Assembly (NCBI RefSeq): GCF_015711015.1
Contig: NZ_CP064652.1
Location: 61,317 to 125,316, forward strand
Length of the DNA: 64,000 bases
Direction: 5' to 3'
From: Methylomonas sp. LL1
GTDB taxonomy: Bacteria; Pseudomonadota; Gammaproteobacteria; Methylococcales; Methylomonadaceae
Below the pieces are notes generated by a model, which saw only the letters and a list, made by a program, of their open reading frames with translations, had not been told where the DNA came from and ran no database searches. Made by a program: the position numbers and the translations under genes. Every line of letters starts with the position of its first letter. Position 1 is the stretch's first letter. Shown piece by piece: positions 54,873 through 63,745 of this stretch.

Positions 54873-57433
54873 GCTGCTTTCTCCAAGTAATCTTCAATGC
54901 TTAACCCCTTTCTACCGAGCCATTCATCAACCCATTCATGCCCATGAGTCGATTTGAGTTTTTTAATAGCTGCTACAGAGTCTTTATCCGATGAACCTAC
55001 AAACGCCAAAGCGAGTGGGCCTAACGCAAGTTCGTAGAGACGGCAGCCTTCTTCGGAGACGTAGTAGTAATGTCGTTTGGGGATGGCCGTCGCCAACAAC
55101 TCAATTTGCCTGGAGTTAAGCCCCATACGACGATATAGTGCGGTTGCGTCTTCCTCCCTGGCGTATATGTTTGGCAAGAAGATTTTCGACGCAGTTGATT
55201 CGATAATTACGTCGAGGATGCCCGAATTCGCGGCGTCCGATAAATTTTGAGTTGCCATCAGAACGAAACAATTCGCTTTCCGCAGTACCTTTAGCCACTC
55301 TCTAATTTTTTCGCGAAATACCGTATGGCCAAGCATTACCCATGCCTCGTCCAAAATAATTGCAGTTGGTTGGCCGGTTAATGATCGTTCGATGCGCCTA
55401 AAGAGATATAACAACACTGGAAGCGCATATCGATCCCCGAGGTTCATTAACTCTTCAATTTCAAAAACCGTGAAATCGGTTAGTTCTAGCCCGTCTTCTT
55501 CCGCATCCAGTAAATGCCCCATTGCGCCATCAATCGTGTATTGTTTGAGCGCTTCACGAATAGCCTCGTCTTGAATAGTGACCGTGAATTCGGATAATGT
55601 TCTAGCGCCGCTGTTATGCATATTGATGATGGCATTACCTATTTCATTTCGTTGAGCTGGCGATGTATTCAAGCCATTTAACGCCAGAATGATATTGATC
55701 CATTCCATAGCCCATGCACGATCACTTTTGGTTTTCAGATACTGCAAAGGGCAAAAGGCCAGTTTTTCGTCGTCGGCGGCGACTGTGAAATGTTTGCCGC
55801 TATGTCCGCCACTCGTTGCATGTATTGCTTCTGTTAATGGGTACAAAGACATCCCTTTGTCGAATGCAAAAATGTGCATCCCTTGATAGCGGCGTAACTG
55901 TGCGGCGAGTATGGCGAGATGGGTAGACTTACCGGCACCGGTTCTTCCGAACATGAAGGTATGCCCGACATCACCAACATGGAGATTAAGCCTAAATGGT
56001 GTTGAGCCCTGTGTTACACAATGCATAATCGGTGGTGAAAGAGCCGGATACATTGGGCATGGTGCATATTCGCGCCCGGTCCAGATCGTGCTAATTGGCA
56101 GCAGGTCTGCCAGATTCATGGTGTTCAATAGCGGGCGGCGAACATTCTCGACGCCGTGACCAGGCAAACTACCTAAATAGGCCTCCATTGCGTTGATGGT
56201 TTCGATTCTGGCGACAAACCCTAGTCTGTTGATAGCCTTCTCTACTTGTTGGGCCAGTTCCTGTACAAGTTTTCTATTCTCGTCCATCAACACTACAACG
56301 CTGGTGTAATAGCCTTGGGCTACTATGCCGCTGTTGACTTCGGCTAACGCCGCTTGTGCATCGTCCACCATATTTTGTGCGTCTTCATCAATTGGGCCCG
56401 TATTAAGATTGAACACTTGATCAATGAAACCGCGGACTTTTTGCCTCCACTTTTTACGGAATTTTTCCAAATGACTGATTGCCTCATGCGGGTCCATGAA
56501 AATGAACCGTGACGACCAGCGGTATTCGATTGGTAACTCACCAAGAGCGGTAAGCATCCCTGGCGTCGATTCAAGTGGGAATCCTTCAATTGCCACAACC
56601 TGGATGTACTTTCGACCGATCTTGGGGATTACACCGGCTAGTAAATCCTCACCACCAATTAAGCAGTCGAGATACATAGGATTTGTCGGCAGTTGGACCG
56701 GGTGATTTTTCCCAGTAATGCAGAATTGCAACCAGCGCAATAGATCGTCATGAATGACTGTTGTCCCATCTTCATTGACAATTTCATGTCCTTTAAGACG
56801 GCGCAGATTGACCGCCGCCGACAATCGCGTTTCTATGTTATGGCATTCGCGTTTAAAGTGTTCGATTAGGTCGGTTGTGTATGCCTTGGCGTCCGGTTTT
56901 TTTGCGTCATCGTCGAACATCAGTTCAATAAACTTACGCTCAGCGAGTACAGGAGGAAGATACGTCAATGTCACGACGAAGTACCCTTCGTACATGGTGC
57001 TTAGCCCTTCGAATAGCTTCCGTCGCTCTTCGTCAATAGCTGCGGTAATCCGATCAGGAAAGGCCGATAAGCCGCGTTCCGAATATGAAGGCGCAGGACG
57101 ACGCACGGCATCGACATGGATCATCCAGCCACTACCTAGTCTGGATATGGCCTGATTTAACCTAGCTGATATTGATTCGCGGTGCGCTTCCGTTGAGCTA
57201 TCGTTATCATCGCTCGTATAAAGCCAGCCGGCTAAAAATGATCCATCTTTCCCGACAATAATGCCGTCGTCGACTTCGGCGGCATAAATCAACAAGTCGG
57301 CAACACTGGCGTTTTTTGATCGATGTTGACTTAACCTGCGATCCTTGTCCGCCCTGTATATCATTCTGGCGAGGATTGCGACTAACGTAATCCCCAGTAA
57401 AGCTATCGTGAATGTTATGGCCTCGATCATCAT
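54869..57433 (-). CDS. trbE: conjugative transfer ATPase TrbE (VirB4-like)
   Basis: 854 residues from the ATG at 57433, overlapping the trbD stop as ATGATGATC. One N-terminal membrane helix (AITFTIALLGITLVAILARM) precedes the CagE/TrbE region. The ATPase has Walker A HTFMFGRTGAGKSTHLAILA and Walker B AIILDEAWVMLGHTVFREK. It powers pilus assembly and substrate transfer. A longer start adds 59 residues that overlap trbD out of frame and are rejected. Confidence 0.94.
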   Translation of the reverse strand: MMIEAITFTIALLGITLVAILARMIYRADKDRRLSQHRSKNASVADLLIYAAEVDDGIIVGKDGSFLAGWLYTSDDNDSSTEAHRESISARLNQAISRLGSGWMIHVDAVRRPAPSYSERGLSAFPDRITAAIDEERRKLFEGLSTMYEGYFVVTLTYLPPVLAERKFIELMFDDDAKKPDAKAYTTDLIEHFKRECHNIETRLSAAVNLRRLKGHEIVNEDGTTVIHDDLLRWLQFCITGKNHPVQLPTNPMYLDCLIGGEDLLAGVIPKIGRKYIQVVAIEGFPLESTPGMLTALGELPIEYRWSSRFIFMDPHEAISHLEKFRKKWRQKVRGFIDQVFNLNTGPIDEDAQNMVDDAQAALAEVNSGIVAQGYYTSVVVLMDENRKLVQELAQQVEKAINRLGFVARIETINAMEAYLGSLPGHGVENVRRPLLNTMNLADLLPISTIWTGREYAPCPMYPALSPPIMHCVTQGSTPFRLNLHVGDVGHTFMFGRTGAGKSTHLAILAAQLRRYQGMHIFAFDKGMSLYPLTEAIHATSGGHSGKHFTVAADDEKLAFCPLQYLKTKSDRAWAMEWINIILALNGLNTSPAQRNEIGNAIINMHNSGARTLSEFTVTIQDEAIREALKQYTIDGAMGHLLDAEEDGLELTDFTVFEIEELMNLGDRYALPVLLYLFRRIERSLTGQPTAIILDEAWVMLGHTVFREKIREWLKVLRKANCFVLMATQNLSDAANSGILDVIIESTASKIFLPNIYAREEDATALYRRMGLNSRQIELLATAIPKRHYYYVSEEGCRLYELALGPLALAFVGSSDKDSVAAIKKLKSTHGHEWVDEWLGRKGLSIEDYLEKAA

Positions 57434-57765
57434 CTGTATTGTTTCCCTTGGCTGTTTGGATTTTCGCGGAACGGGGTACTTCTCGCCGGGTAATAACCTC
57501 GTAGATTGCCTACCCGCGAACCTCGATACCGCAAATGTCTTAGATAGATAAATCGCATTTTGGGATCTGATTTGGCCGCTAACCTCGCTAGGTATATCGA
57601 ACACAGCCATAGCGTTATCCCGACGATGGCGGCCCTGAGTTCTTGAGCGGAGAAAATTAGTGCTCCGGCCACAAGGCCGGAGAACATCACAAACTCGCGA
57701 TCCCCGCCCATGAACAAGTTGTCTCTGTTACCCGCTCTGCGGATAGGAATCGCGCGTAAGGCCAT
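57430..57765 (-). CDS. trbD: conjugative transfer protein TrbD (VirB3-like)
   Basis: 111 residues with two hydrophobic helices (FVMFSGLVAGALIFSAQELR, then AAIVGITLWLCSIYLARLA) and the family start RAIPIRRAGNRDNLFMGGDR. VirB3 proteins associate with the VirB4 ATPase. It overlaps both neighbours by a few bases. Confidence 0.92.
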   Translation of the reverse strand: MALRAIPIRRAGNRDNLFMGGDREFVMFSGLVAGALIFSAQELRAAIVGITLWLCSIYLARLAAKSDPKMRFIYLRHLRYRGSRVGNLRGYYPARSTPFRENPNSQGKQYR

Positions 57766-58265
57766 TACTTTTCACCTACCACAGTCAATGATTGGTCAGT
57801 TTCTTTTGATGTACGCAGTTGAAGCCCTACTAATAAGGCGATTGCGAACAGGCTTACCGCCACTTCCTTGGTGTACTGCGCTACCCCGATACCCATAATT
57901 CTGAGTTGTGCGCCTGCCTCGTCAGACGATGGCATGATTACTGCGCCGCGCCCGAATACGTTAGTCATCACGTTTTGCGCACCGACTAGAAGCGCCATAA
58001 CCAGCACGATGAAAATCAGTGTCCGGAAAAATCCGTTTAAGTCCCCGCCGAATATCAGCACACCGCCGGCTACGATGATTCCAATCAGGGACAAGGAAAA
58101 TGCTACGGGCCCGGTTACTGATGTTCGAAGGCTTGTAAGCCAATCTTCATACGGTAACGCTCCACCATCACCTACGGCGGCGGTTGCCTGTTCCGGTATA
58201 AAAAAAACCAATGCCATTAACAAAACTAGCGGTGCGGTTTGCATTCGGTTGGCGAGTGCATTCAT
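57765..58265 (-). CDS. trbC: conjugative pilin TrbC (VirB2-like)
   Basis: 166 residues: signal peptide ending in ATAA, then two membrane helices ([20 protein letters not shown] and [20 protein letters not shown]). Most TrbC pilins are about 140 residues. The C-terminal extra helix ([17 protein letters not shown]) is longer than usual. TraX in this cluster may acetylate or otherwise process it. Confidence 0.88.
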   Translation of the reverse strand: MNALANRMQTAPLVLLMALVFFIPEQATAAVGDGGALPYEDWLTSLRTSVTGPVAFSLSLIGIIVAGGVLIFGGDLNGFFRTLIFIVLVMALLVGAQNVMTNVFGRGAVIMPSSDEAGAQLRIMGIGVAQYTKEVAVSLFAIALLVGLQLRTSKETDQSLTVVGEK

Positions 58266-58274
58266 TTTTAACTC

Positions 58275-59237
58275 CTAAAGATTTGCGGTTATGTAATGAC
58301 CGTCCCTGTATCCCGAAACCTCTATGATTTCTTGGATACGACGGCCTTCTTGGGTTTTGGCGATAAAGACAACTACATGTACCGCTTCGCCAATCAGCGG
58401 TTCAATTGGTCTTGGTGATTCGGGGTTCATACTGATAAGCATCGCGAGACGGTCTAACCCCGCTTTTGCATTGTTTGCATGAAGTGTGGCGGTTCCGCCC
58501 TCATGGCCGGTATTCCAGGCCATTAGCAGATCTAGCGCTTCAGGTCCGCGCACCTCCCCTACTAATATTCGGTCTGGTCGCATCCTGAGTGTTGTTTTCA
58601 GTAATTGCGTCATTGGCACATCAATGGTTGAGTGGTACTGAACGTAATTTTCTGCGGCGCATTGAATTTCGCCGGTATCCTCGATAATGAACACCCGTTC
58701 TGTGGGATCGAACTCAACCATCTTGTTAATAATGGCGTTTACAAGCGTCGTCTTACCTGATCCTGTCCCCCCTACTACCAGAATGTTCTTGTGGTCCTTG
58801 ACTGCTTTTGTAATCGAATCGAATTGACGGCTGGTCATAATGCCGTCTGAGACGTATTGCTCCAGGGGGAATATCGCAACTGCCTTCTTTCTGATTGCAA
58901 AGGTCGGCGCGGGAACAATAGGCGGTAGCTGACCGGCGAACCTTGAACCATCAAGCGGAAATTCGCCTTCTAAGATTGGTTTTAACCTAGTGATTTCCTT
59001 GCCGTGGAAACCCGCAATAGTTTTTATAATTGCTTCACCTTTGCTGCCGGATAAGGTGCCTATGCATTTCATCTTGTCGCCTAGTCGTTCTTGCCACAGT
59101 TTGCCGTCAGCATTCAGCATCACCTCAACGGTTTTAGGATCCGCTAAAGCGGACAGAATGATGGGGCCTAGGTCGCGTTCTAACTTTACCTTTGCCCTGT
59201 CACCTACTGACTCGTGTAAATGTGTTTCGTGGGTCAT
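58275..59237 (-). CDS. trbB: conjugative transfer ATPase TrbB (VirB11-like)
   Basis: 320 residues from the ATG at 59237, which has an AGAGAGGA ribosome site; a start 9 codons earlier adds no family sequence. Walker A is [19 protein letters not shown], the Asp box [19 protein letters not shown], the Walker B region [20 protein letters not shown] and the His box [19 protein letters not shown]. It is the first gene of the trb operon, and the operator-like repeats lie upstream. Confidence 0.94.
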   Translation of the reverse strand: MTHETHLHESVGDRAKVKLERDLGPIILSALADPKTVEVMLNADGKLWQERLGDKMKCIGTLSGSKGEAIIKTIAGFHGKEITRLKPILEGEFPLDGSRFAGQLPPIVPAPTFAIRKKAVAIFPLEQYVSDGIMTSRQFDSITKAVKDHKNILVVGGTGSGKTTLVNAIINKMVEFDPTERVFIIEDTGEIQCAAENYVQYHSTIDVPMTQLLKTTLRMRPDRILVGEVRGPEALDLLMAWNTGHEGGTATLHANNAKAGLDRLAMLISMNPESPRPIEPLIGEAVHVVVFIAKTQEGRRIQEIIEVSGYRDGHYITANL

Positions 59238-59290
59238 CGTTATCCTCTCTGATCGTTGCCACACCGCTCAACCGTGCGACTTACTGAATC

Positions 59291-59369
59291 TGCATTGCAC
59301 TTTTAACAAGTTGCATTGCACTCTATAACAATCCGCCTATGCAGTCAACACAATATGCGTTGCACTTTT
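59291..59369. promoter_or_regulatory. three direct repeats of TGCRTTGCACTYT upstream of trbB
   Basis: Copies begin at 59291 (TGCATTGCACTTTT), 59312 (TGCATTGCACTCT) and 59356 (TGCGTTGCACTTTT). The spacings of 21 and 44 bases put them on about the same helix face. They lie in the 366-base gap between trbB (minus) and the gene at 59604 (plus), so they may be operators of a regulator, or plasmid-type iterons. Confidence 0.6.
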
Positions 59370-59444
59370 AAGTTTTTTTAAAAACTCCGTTCTTTTTGTT
59401 AGGGCAATTAACTTCCGTTATGTAATATCGTGTCGGTTGCGATT

Positions 59445-59459
59445 TTTTAGCCGCTAAAA
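59445..59459. promoter_or_regulatory. KorA-like palindrome, copy 3
   Basis: TTTTAGCCGCTAAAA, the same 15-bp palindrome with the central base G changed to C. It lies in the divergent region between trbB and the plus-strand gene, so it could control both. Confidence 0.55.
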
Positions 59460-59603
59460 TTTCGTAGTGCTCATCCTCTCGCGTGCCGCTATTGGCGTGG
59501 GGCGTTCGGCGCATCATGTTTTAGACATGCTATTAACGGCGAAAAAAATATTATCAACAACGACTTACGATAGCAAATACATTAACTTTTTTTATTATGC
59601 TTT

Positions 59604-60533
59604 ATGGAAATGGTCTATCCTATTAGCGACTTAGGTTGCGCCGTTGTGCGGTTGTCTTTCGAGGAGTGGCTTGAAATACGCGAACCTGAGTTCTTTGATA
59701 TTGATGCAAGCGATAGCGACGGTTTTGTCCAGCATATTTCGTCTTTGTATGCCTATGCGGTCACCGTGGTACTGGTGAAGGTCGGTGATACGCTCTTCAA
59801 ATTAACCGGGAACCGGCGCAAGAACGCGTGGCTTAAGGGGCGACTTCCAAAACCCGATTACCTCACGGCCATGATATTTGAAATGACCGAGGCTGATTAT
59901 GAGGCGCTATGTATTGACGCCAAGATGAAGCGTCTTGAGTCACTACCAGCGCATGAGGTTGTCAAAGAGGCTTATAACGAGCTGGGACTGGTCTTTGCGT
60001 CCGAGCGGCTTCGGAATGGGTTTATCAATGAAGCTATTCATATAGCACTCCGTGGTCGCCAACGCTCTCTACAGGACAAAAGATCAATTAGAGAGCGTGA
60101 AGATATAAATATGAAAAAGGCTATTGAGGTATTTAAGAGTGAACTAGTCTTAGTCGATAGCTTATCTCCTAAGTCGGATATTTTTACTACTGGTGTTTTA
60201 GCTGGAGCGATGATAATGCTTGGTTTAAATAAGCCAATTACTGAGTTCTTGAAAAAATTAAATGATAGTCAAGGAACAACAAAGGATGGTTTAGCTGACC
60301 CAGTTGAATGTTTGTTGAAGGTTATTCATCGTCATAAGATAAGCCAACGTACAATGCAGCCGCGTATGGCAATAGATTTGGCAAAAAAAACTGTTCATGC
60401 CATTACCATTTGGTTAGAAGGCGAACAGTCCGCAAAATATTGGCGAATGAGGGATTTAACTGGGCATGAACTGATGCCGTTGATTATGGAATTGAAGCAG
60501 CTAAAGATGATAAATGCGGAAAGAGATTTGTAA
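59604..60533 (+). CDS. hypothetical protein with ParB/sulfiredoxin-like N-terminal region
   Basis: 309 residues. The segment TLFKLTGNRRKNAWLKGRLP near residues 60-90 recalls the ParB/Srx NGRRR-type box (here GNRRKNAW). The C-terminal half is helical (HKISQRTMQPRMAIDLAKKT, then VHAITIWLEGEQSAKYWRMR). A role in plasmid or element maintenance is possible from its place next to the trb operator region, but the family is not certain. It overlaps the following gene by 20 bases. Confidence 0.6.
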   Translation: MEMVYPISDLGCAVVRLSFEEWLEIREPEFFDIDASDSDGFVQHISSLYAYAVTVVLVKVGDTLFKLTGNRRKNAWLKGRLPKPDYLTAMIFEMTEADYEALCIDAKMKRLESLPAHEVVKEAYNELGLVFASERLRNGFINEAIHIALRGRQRSLQDKRSIREREDINMKKAIEVFKSELVLVDSLSPKSDIFTTGVLAGAMIMLGLNKPITEFLKKLNDSQGTTKDGLADPVECLLKVIHRHKISQRTMQPRMAIDLAKKTVHAITIWLEGEQSAKYWRMRDLTGHELMPLIMELKQLKMINAERDL

Positions 60534-61377
60534 GATACTGAAGGCAAGTATTTTTTTTATCAGTTGCTCAACATTCGCCAAGGATCCTCAAGTAGTCATA
60601 GTTTACTCGGCGGATGGCTTGGCAAATCCGGCGTATGCTCAGGTAATCGCTGGTATCGAAAAAATCAATAGTAATGCGCAACGGATTGAGACTACTAACG
60701 ACAACAATAATTTACTCTCATTGCTGGATGCGGCCCATGCCGACAGGATAATCGCGCTCGGTAAAGGCATCGTTGACACCATATATAAAACGGAATATCG
60801 AGAACGGACACTGGCCGGCTTGATGTACTTTAATCAATCTGAATACACCGGCGTGGGCCTGGCCCTTGATAATCGCATTTTGGTTGAACACTTATCTAGG
60901 CTATTACCTACGGTCAAACGCTTTTTTATTGTGCAACAGGCTCACTTTCAGACCATTGATTATGTACCCTCTAATTTAAAGTCTTCTACAACCATTGAAC
61001 TAAGAGAAGGAGTAGATTCTCTAGACACAATTCGTGTTCTTGGCCGCCTTTTAGATGAAGTATCGGCCTCTGACGCAGTATTCATTCCCGCGAATTTACC
61101 AAAGAACATTCTGTATGAAGTCTCGAAGGTTGCATGGGACAAACGCCTCATCCTCTTATCAACCAATCTGAGTCATTTGGAAAATGGCGCTCTTATCGCG
61201 GCCTATCCAGATGACTTCGCCCTCGGAGAGCAATTAGGTCGATTAGTAGGCCATCCGGGTCCTGTCTACGAAAACATAAGGGTCATTAAATTCGCGCTGA
61301 ATAGGCGAGTTGCGCAGCACCTTTCGCTTGAGTTTTCCCCCGTTGTTTTAGAGTCTTTTGCTCTTAAAATAAAATGA
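60514..61377 (+). CDS. ABC-type substrate-binding protein (ABC_sub_bind family)
   Basis: 287 residues with an N-terminal signal-like stretch (ILKASIFFISCSTFAKDPQV). The body fits the PF04392 family (GLANPAYAQVIAGIEKINSN, LLDAAHADRIIALGKGIVDT and LSHLENGALIAAYPDDFALG). The usual partner permease and ATPase are absent. The gene overlaps the histidine kinase by ATGA, so it more likely acts as a periplasmic sensor subunit for that kinase. Confidence 0.8.
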   Translation: MRKEICKILKASIFFISCSTFAKDPQVVIVYSADGLANPAYAQVIAGIEKINSNAQRIETTNDNNNLLSLLDAAHADRIIALGKGIVDTIYKTEYRERTLAGLMYFNQSEYTGVGLALDNRILVEHLSRLLPTVKRFFIVQQAHFQTIDYVPSNLKSSTTIELREGVDSLDTIRVLGRLLDEVSASDAVFIPANLPKNILYEVSKVAWDKRLILLSTNLSHLENGALIAAYPDDFALGEQLGRLVGHPGPVYENIRVIKFALNRRVAQHLSLEFSPVVLESFALKIK

Positions 61378-62828
61378 AAGTGCTCGACCGCTATAACCTG
61401 CAACAGCGGTTCAATCTTTTGATTTTTGTTTCTATTATCTTATCGTCATGCTTTTTAATTGGATTCATGCATAAACTAATATCCAATTACATCAATGACT
61501 ACACCAGTCACTATTGGCGAGAACACACAAAAACGTTTGCTGAATCCGCTATATATGCAGTTATTTTGGGCTCAACAGAGCAGTCAGAATCAGTCGCGCA
61601 TAGTTTTGGTTCTGACAAAAACGTATTGGGCGCATCGATCTACAATAATCATGGTGAACCGTTGGCATCTTATGGATCACGGTATTCCTGCAATGTAGTG
61701 CAGTTGATTAGTATAGACGAACTTCGTTATGTGGATAACAGAGATTCATGGTGCTTCTATTCCCCTATATACCAAGACATTTATTTAGGATATGTCGAAC
61801 TTGTAATATCCAAGGCCGAGTATGACCTAGTAATGAGGAAGCTTTTACTAGGATCAATATTGATTACTTTGATTTTCTCTTTATTCTTTATTGTTATCGT
61901 CCGGAGGCTGTCTCGATTGTTTACTTCCACTCTGATGGAAATGGCAACGGTTCTTAATAAGGTAAGTATTGGTGAGCGCGGCAATCGCGTTCACTTCTCT
62001 GGCTCACCGGAAATCAATAACATGAGAATTACGCTAAATGAAATGTTGGCTAACATAGAAGTAACCGAAACCGAATTAGAGAAAAGTGTTGAGGAACGAA
62101 CAAGTGCTTTGAAAATCGCACTTGAAAGCAGTAAAACGGCTAACGTTTACAAGGCGCAGATCATGTCAATGGTAAGTCATGAGATGAAAACCCCTTTACA
62201 CGCAATCGGCGGGTATTTGCAGCTACTGGCTGAGCGTCTACCGGACGATCCAATGTATTCAGAAAACCGGGCTTTACATACTAAGGCATTGATTCGCGTT
62301 AATGACTTGAATAGTTTGATCGACAATATTTTGTTACATGCACAGCTTGAGGCTGATCGTTATGAAGTTGCGCTTAGCCCTGTTGCCGTCGCCCAACTGA
62401 TGCATAATTGTGTGGAGAATGTTGCTCCTTTGCTTACCCGTAATCGTAACCGAATTGAGGTAATTGGCGCTGAGGCAATGTTTGTGTCCGATAGCGAAGT
62501 ATTGCGGCACGTTCTCAATAATTTGTTGAGCAATGCTTGCAAGTTTACAGTAGACGGTGTTATCACATTAAACTGGCGATTTAGCCAGGCGTTCTTGATC
62601 ATTCAGGTTACCGATACTGGTTGTGGAATACCGGCTGAGTATTGCGATCAAATTTTTGATGCGTGGTGGCAAGTGGACATGAGCCTTAGCCGCCGACATG
62701 GGGGGCATGGCCTTGGGCTCGCAATAACAAAACAATTTGTACAACGTTTAAATGGTGACATTTCCGTTGAGCCGAATATCGTGTCCGGCACTATTTTTAC
62801 GGTAAGACTCCCGAATCCCAGAGTTTAG
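61374..62828 (+). CDS. membrane-bound sensor histidine kinase
   Basis: 484 residues. Two membrane helices (FNLLIFVSIILSSCFLIGFM and LLLGSILITLIFSLFFIVIV) flank a periplasmic domain of about 125 residues, then come a HAMP-like linker and a coiled helix. The H-box is SMVSHEMKTPLHAIGGYLQ with H269, the N-box HVLNNLLSNACKFT, G1 TDTGCGIPAEYCDQIFDAWW and G2 GGHGLGLAITKQFVQRLNG. It is coupled to the upstream binding protein. Its 3' end overlaps the convergent response regulator by 32 bases. Confidence 0.94.
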   Translation: MKVLDRYNLQQRFNLLIFVSIILSSCFLIGFMHKLISNYINDYTSHYWREHTKTFAESAIYAVILGSTEQSESVAHSFGSDKNVLGASIYNNHGEPLASYGSRYSCNVVQLISIDELRYVDNRDSWCFYSPIYQDIYLGYVELVISKAEYDLVMRKLLLGSILITLIFSLFFIVIVRRLSRLFTSTLMEMATVLNKVSIGERGNRVHFSGSPEINNMRITLNEMLANIEVTETELEKSVEERTSALKIALESSKTANVYKAQIMSMVSHEMKTPLHAIGGYLQLLAERLPDDPMYSENRALHTKALIRVNDLNSLIDNILLHAQLEADRYEVALSPVAVAQLMHNCVENVAPLLTRNRNRIEVIGAEAMFVSDSEVLRHVLNNLLSNACKFTVDGVITLNWRFSQAFLIIQVTDTGCGIPAEYCDQIFDAWWQVDMSLSRRHGGHGLGLAITKQFVQRLNGDISVEPNIVSGTIFTVRLPNPRV

Positions 62829-63735
62829 ACTGTTCGTCTTCGGATATGTTGTGAGGCAAATTCATTTTTATCGTTTCAATTATCCGCCGCGTTTTCTCTT
62901 TATCGCTACCCTCTAACTCTCTTTCTAATTCATAAACTAGGCTTCTTAGCTTACTTTGTCGTTGTTCGTAGTAATAATCTTGATAGATTAGTTTCGACTT
63001 ACATATTAAACTAAGACATTGCGCCCTTAAATCCGCCAATGTATATGGTTTTGGTAAATATTGACTAGCCCCGTTTAGAATAAAATCTTTATTATATTCA
63101 GGCTTATCGAATGCCGTCATTACGATAATCGGCTGATTTTTGTCAATATCCATTATTTCCAATAGTACCTCGTCGCCTTTACGACCCGGAAGCATATAGT
63201 CAAGCAAGATAAGATCGTGACGCTTCTTTTTCCAAAGAGAAAGACCTTCCTCACCGTCTTGTGCCTTGTCAATATCGTAATCGCTCTTTAGCGCTTCACA
63301 GACAATATCCAAAGCATCGTCGTCGTCTTCAATGACCAGGATGCTTGCCCGCAATTGTCCACGCTGTCCGCGTGAATATCCGAACTTTTCAGCATTATGT
63401 AGAACTTCTGTTAAGTCATTTAGAGAGATCACTTTGAAGTGATGCTCCTTCGCGAGAATTGGTGGTATTTCTGTGCCGCACGTTTCAGTAAGCAAATAGA
63501 TGGGTAAAGCATGCTTAGCCAATTGCTTCGAATTTACCAGTTTCGTCAGTTGCCATATATCAACGCCATCGAAGGAATAATCCGAAATAATCACGTCATA
63601 TTCATCGCCTTTCAGGGCTTCGATGAAATCATCCGTTGTCTCAATAACGGATATGCTAACCCCGGTTACATTCCTTAATTGATTGGAGATTGCATTACTA
63701 ATTTCGTAATCGCTTGAAGCAACAATCGCTTTCAT
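62797..63735 (-). CDS. response regulator with two receiver domains
   Basis: 312 residues with two CheY-like domains. Domain 1 (residues 1 to about 115) keeps an Asp at D52 (VIISDYSFDG). Domain 2 (from about 130, SILVIEDDDDALDIV) has the phospho-acceptor D179 (LILLDYMLPG) and a Lys in YLPKPYTLADL. A helical C-terminal tail (about 240-312) carries no recognised DNA-binding domain. It is probably the partner of the kinase at 61374, coded on the opposite strand with overlapping 3' ends. Confidence 0.9.
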   Translation of the reverse strand: MKAIVASSDYEISNAISNQLRNVTGVSISVIETTDDFIEALKGDEYDVIISDYSFDGVDIWQLTKLVNSKQLAKHALPIYLLTETCGTEIPPILAKEHHFKVISLNDLTEVLHNAEKFGYSRGQRGQLRASILVIEDDDDALDIVCEALKSDYDIDKAQDGEEGLSLWKKKRHDLILLDYMLPGRKGDEVLLEIMDIDKNQPIIVMTAFDKPEYNKDFILNGASQYLPKPYTLADLRAQCLSLICKSKLIYQDYYYEQRQSKLRSLVYELERELEGSDKEKTRRIIETIKMNLPHNISEDEQSKLWDSGVLP

Positions 63736-63745
63736 TAGACGGCTC

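Noticed and set aside
59300..59600. Replication origin in the trbB upstream region
   Set aside because: The repeats could be iterons, but there is no Rep gene, AT-rich unwinding pattern or DnaA box that I can defend.
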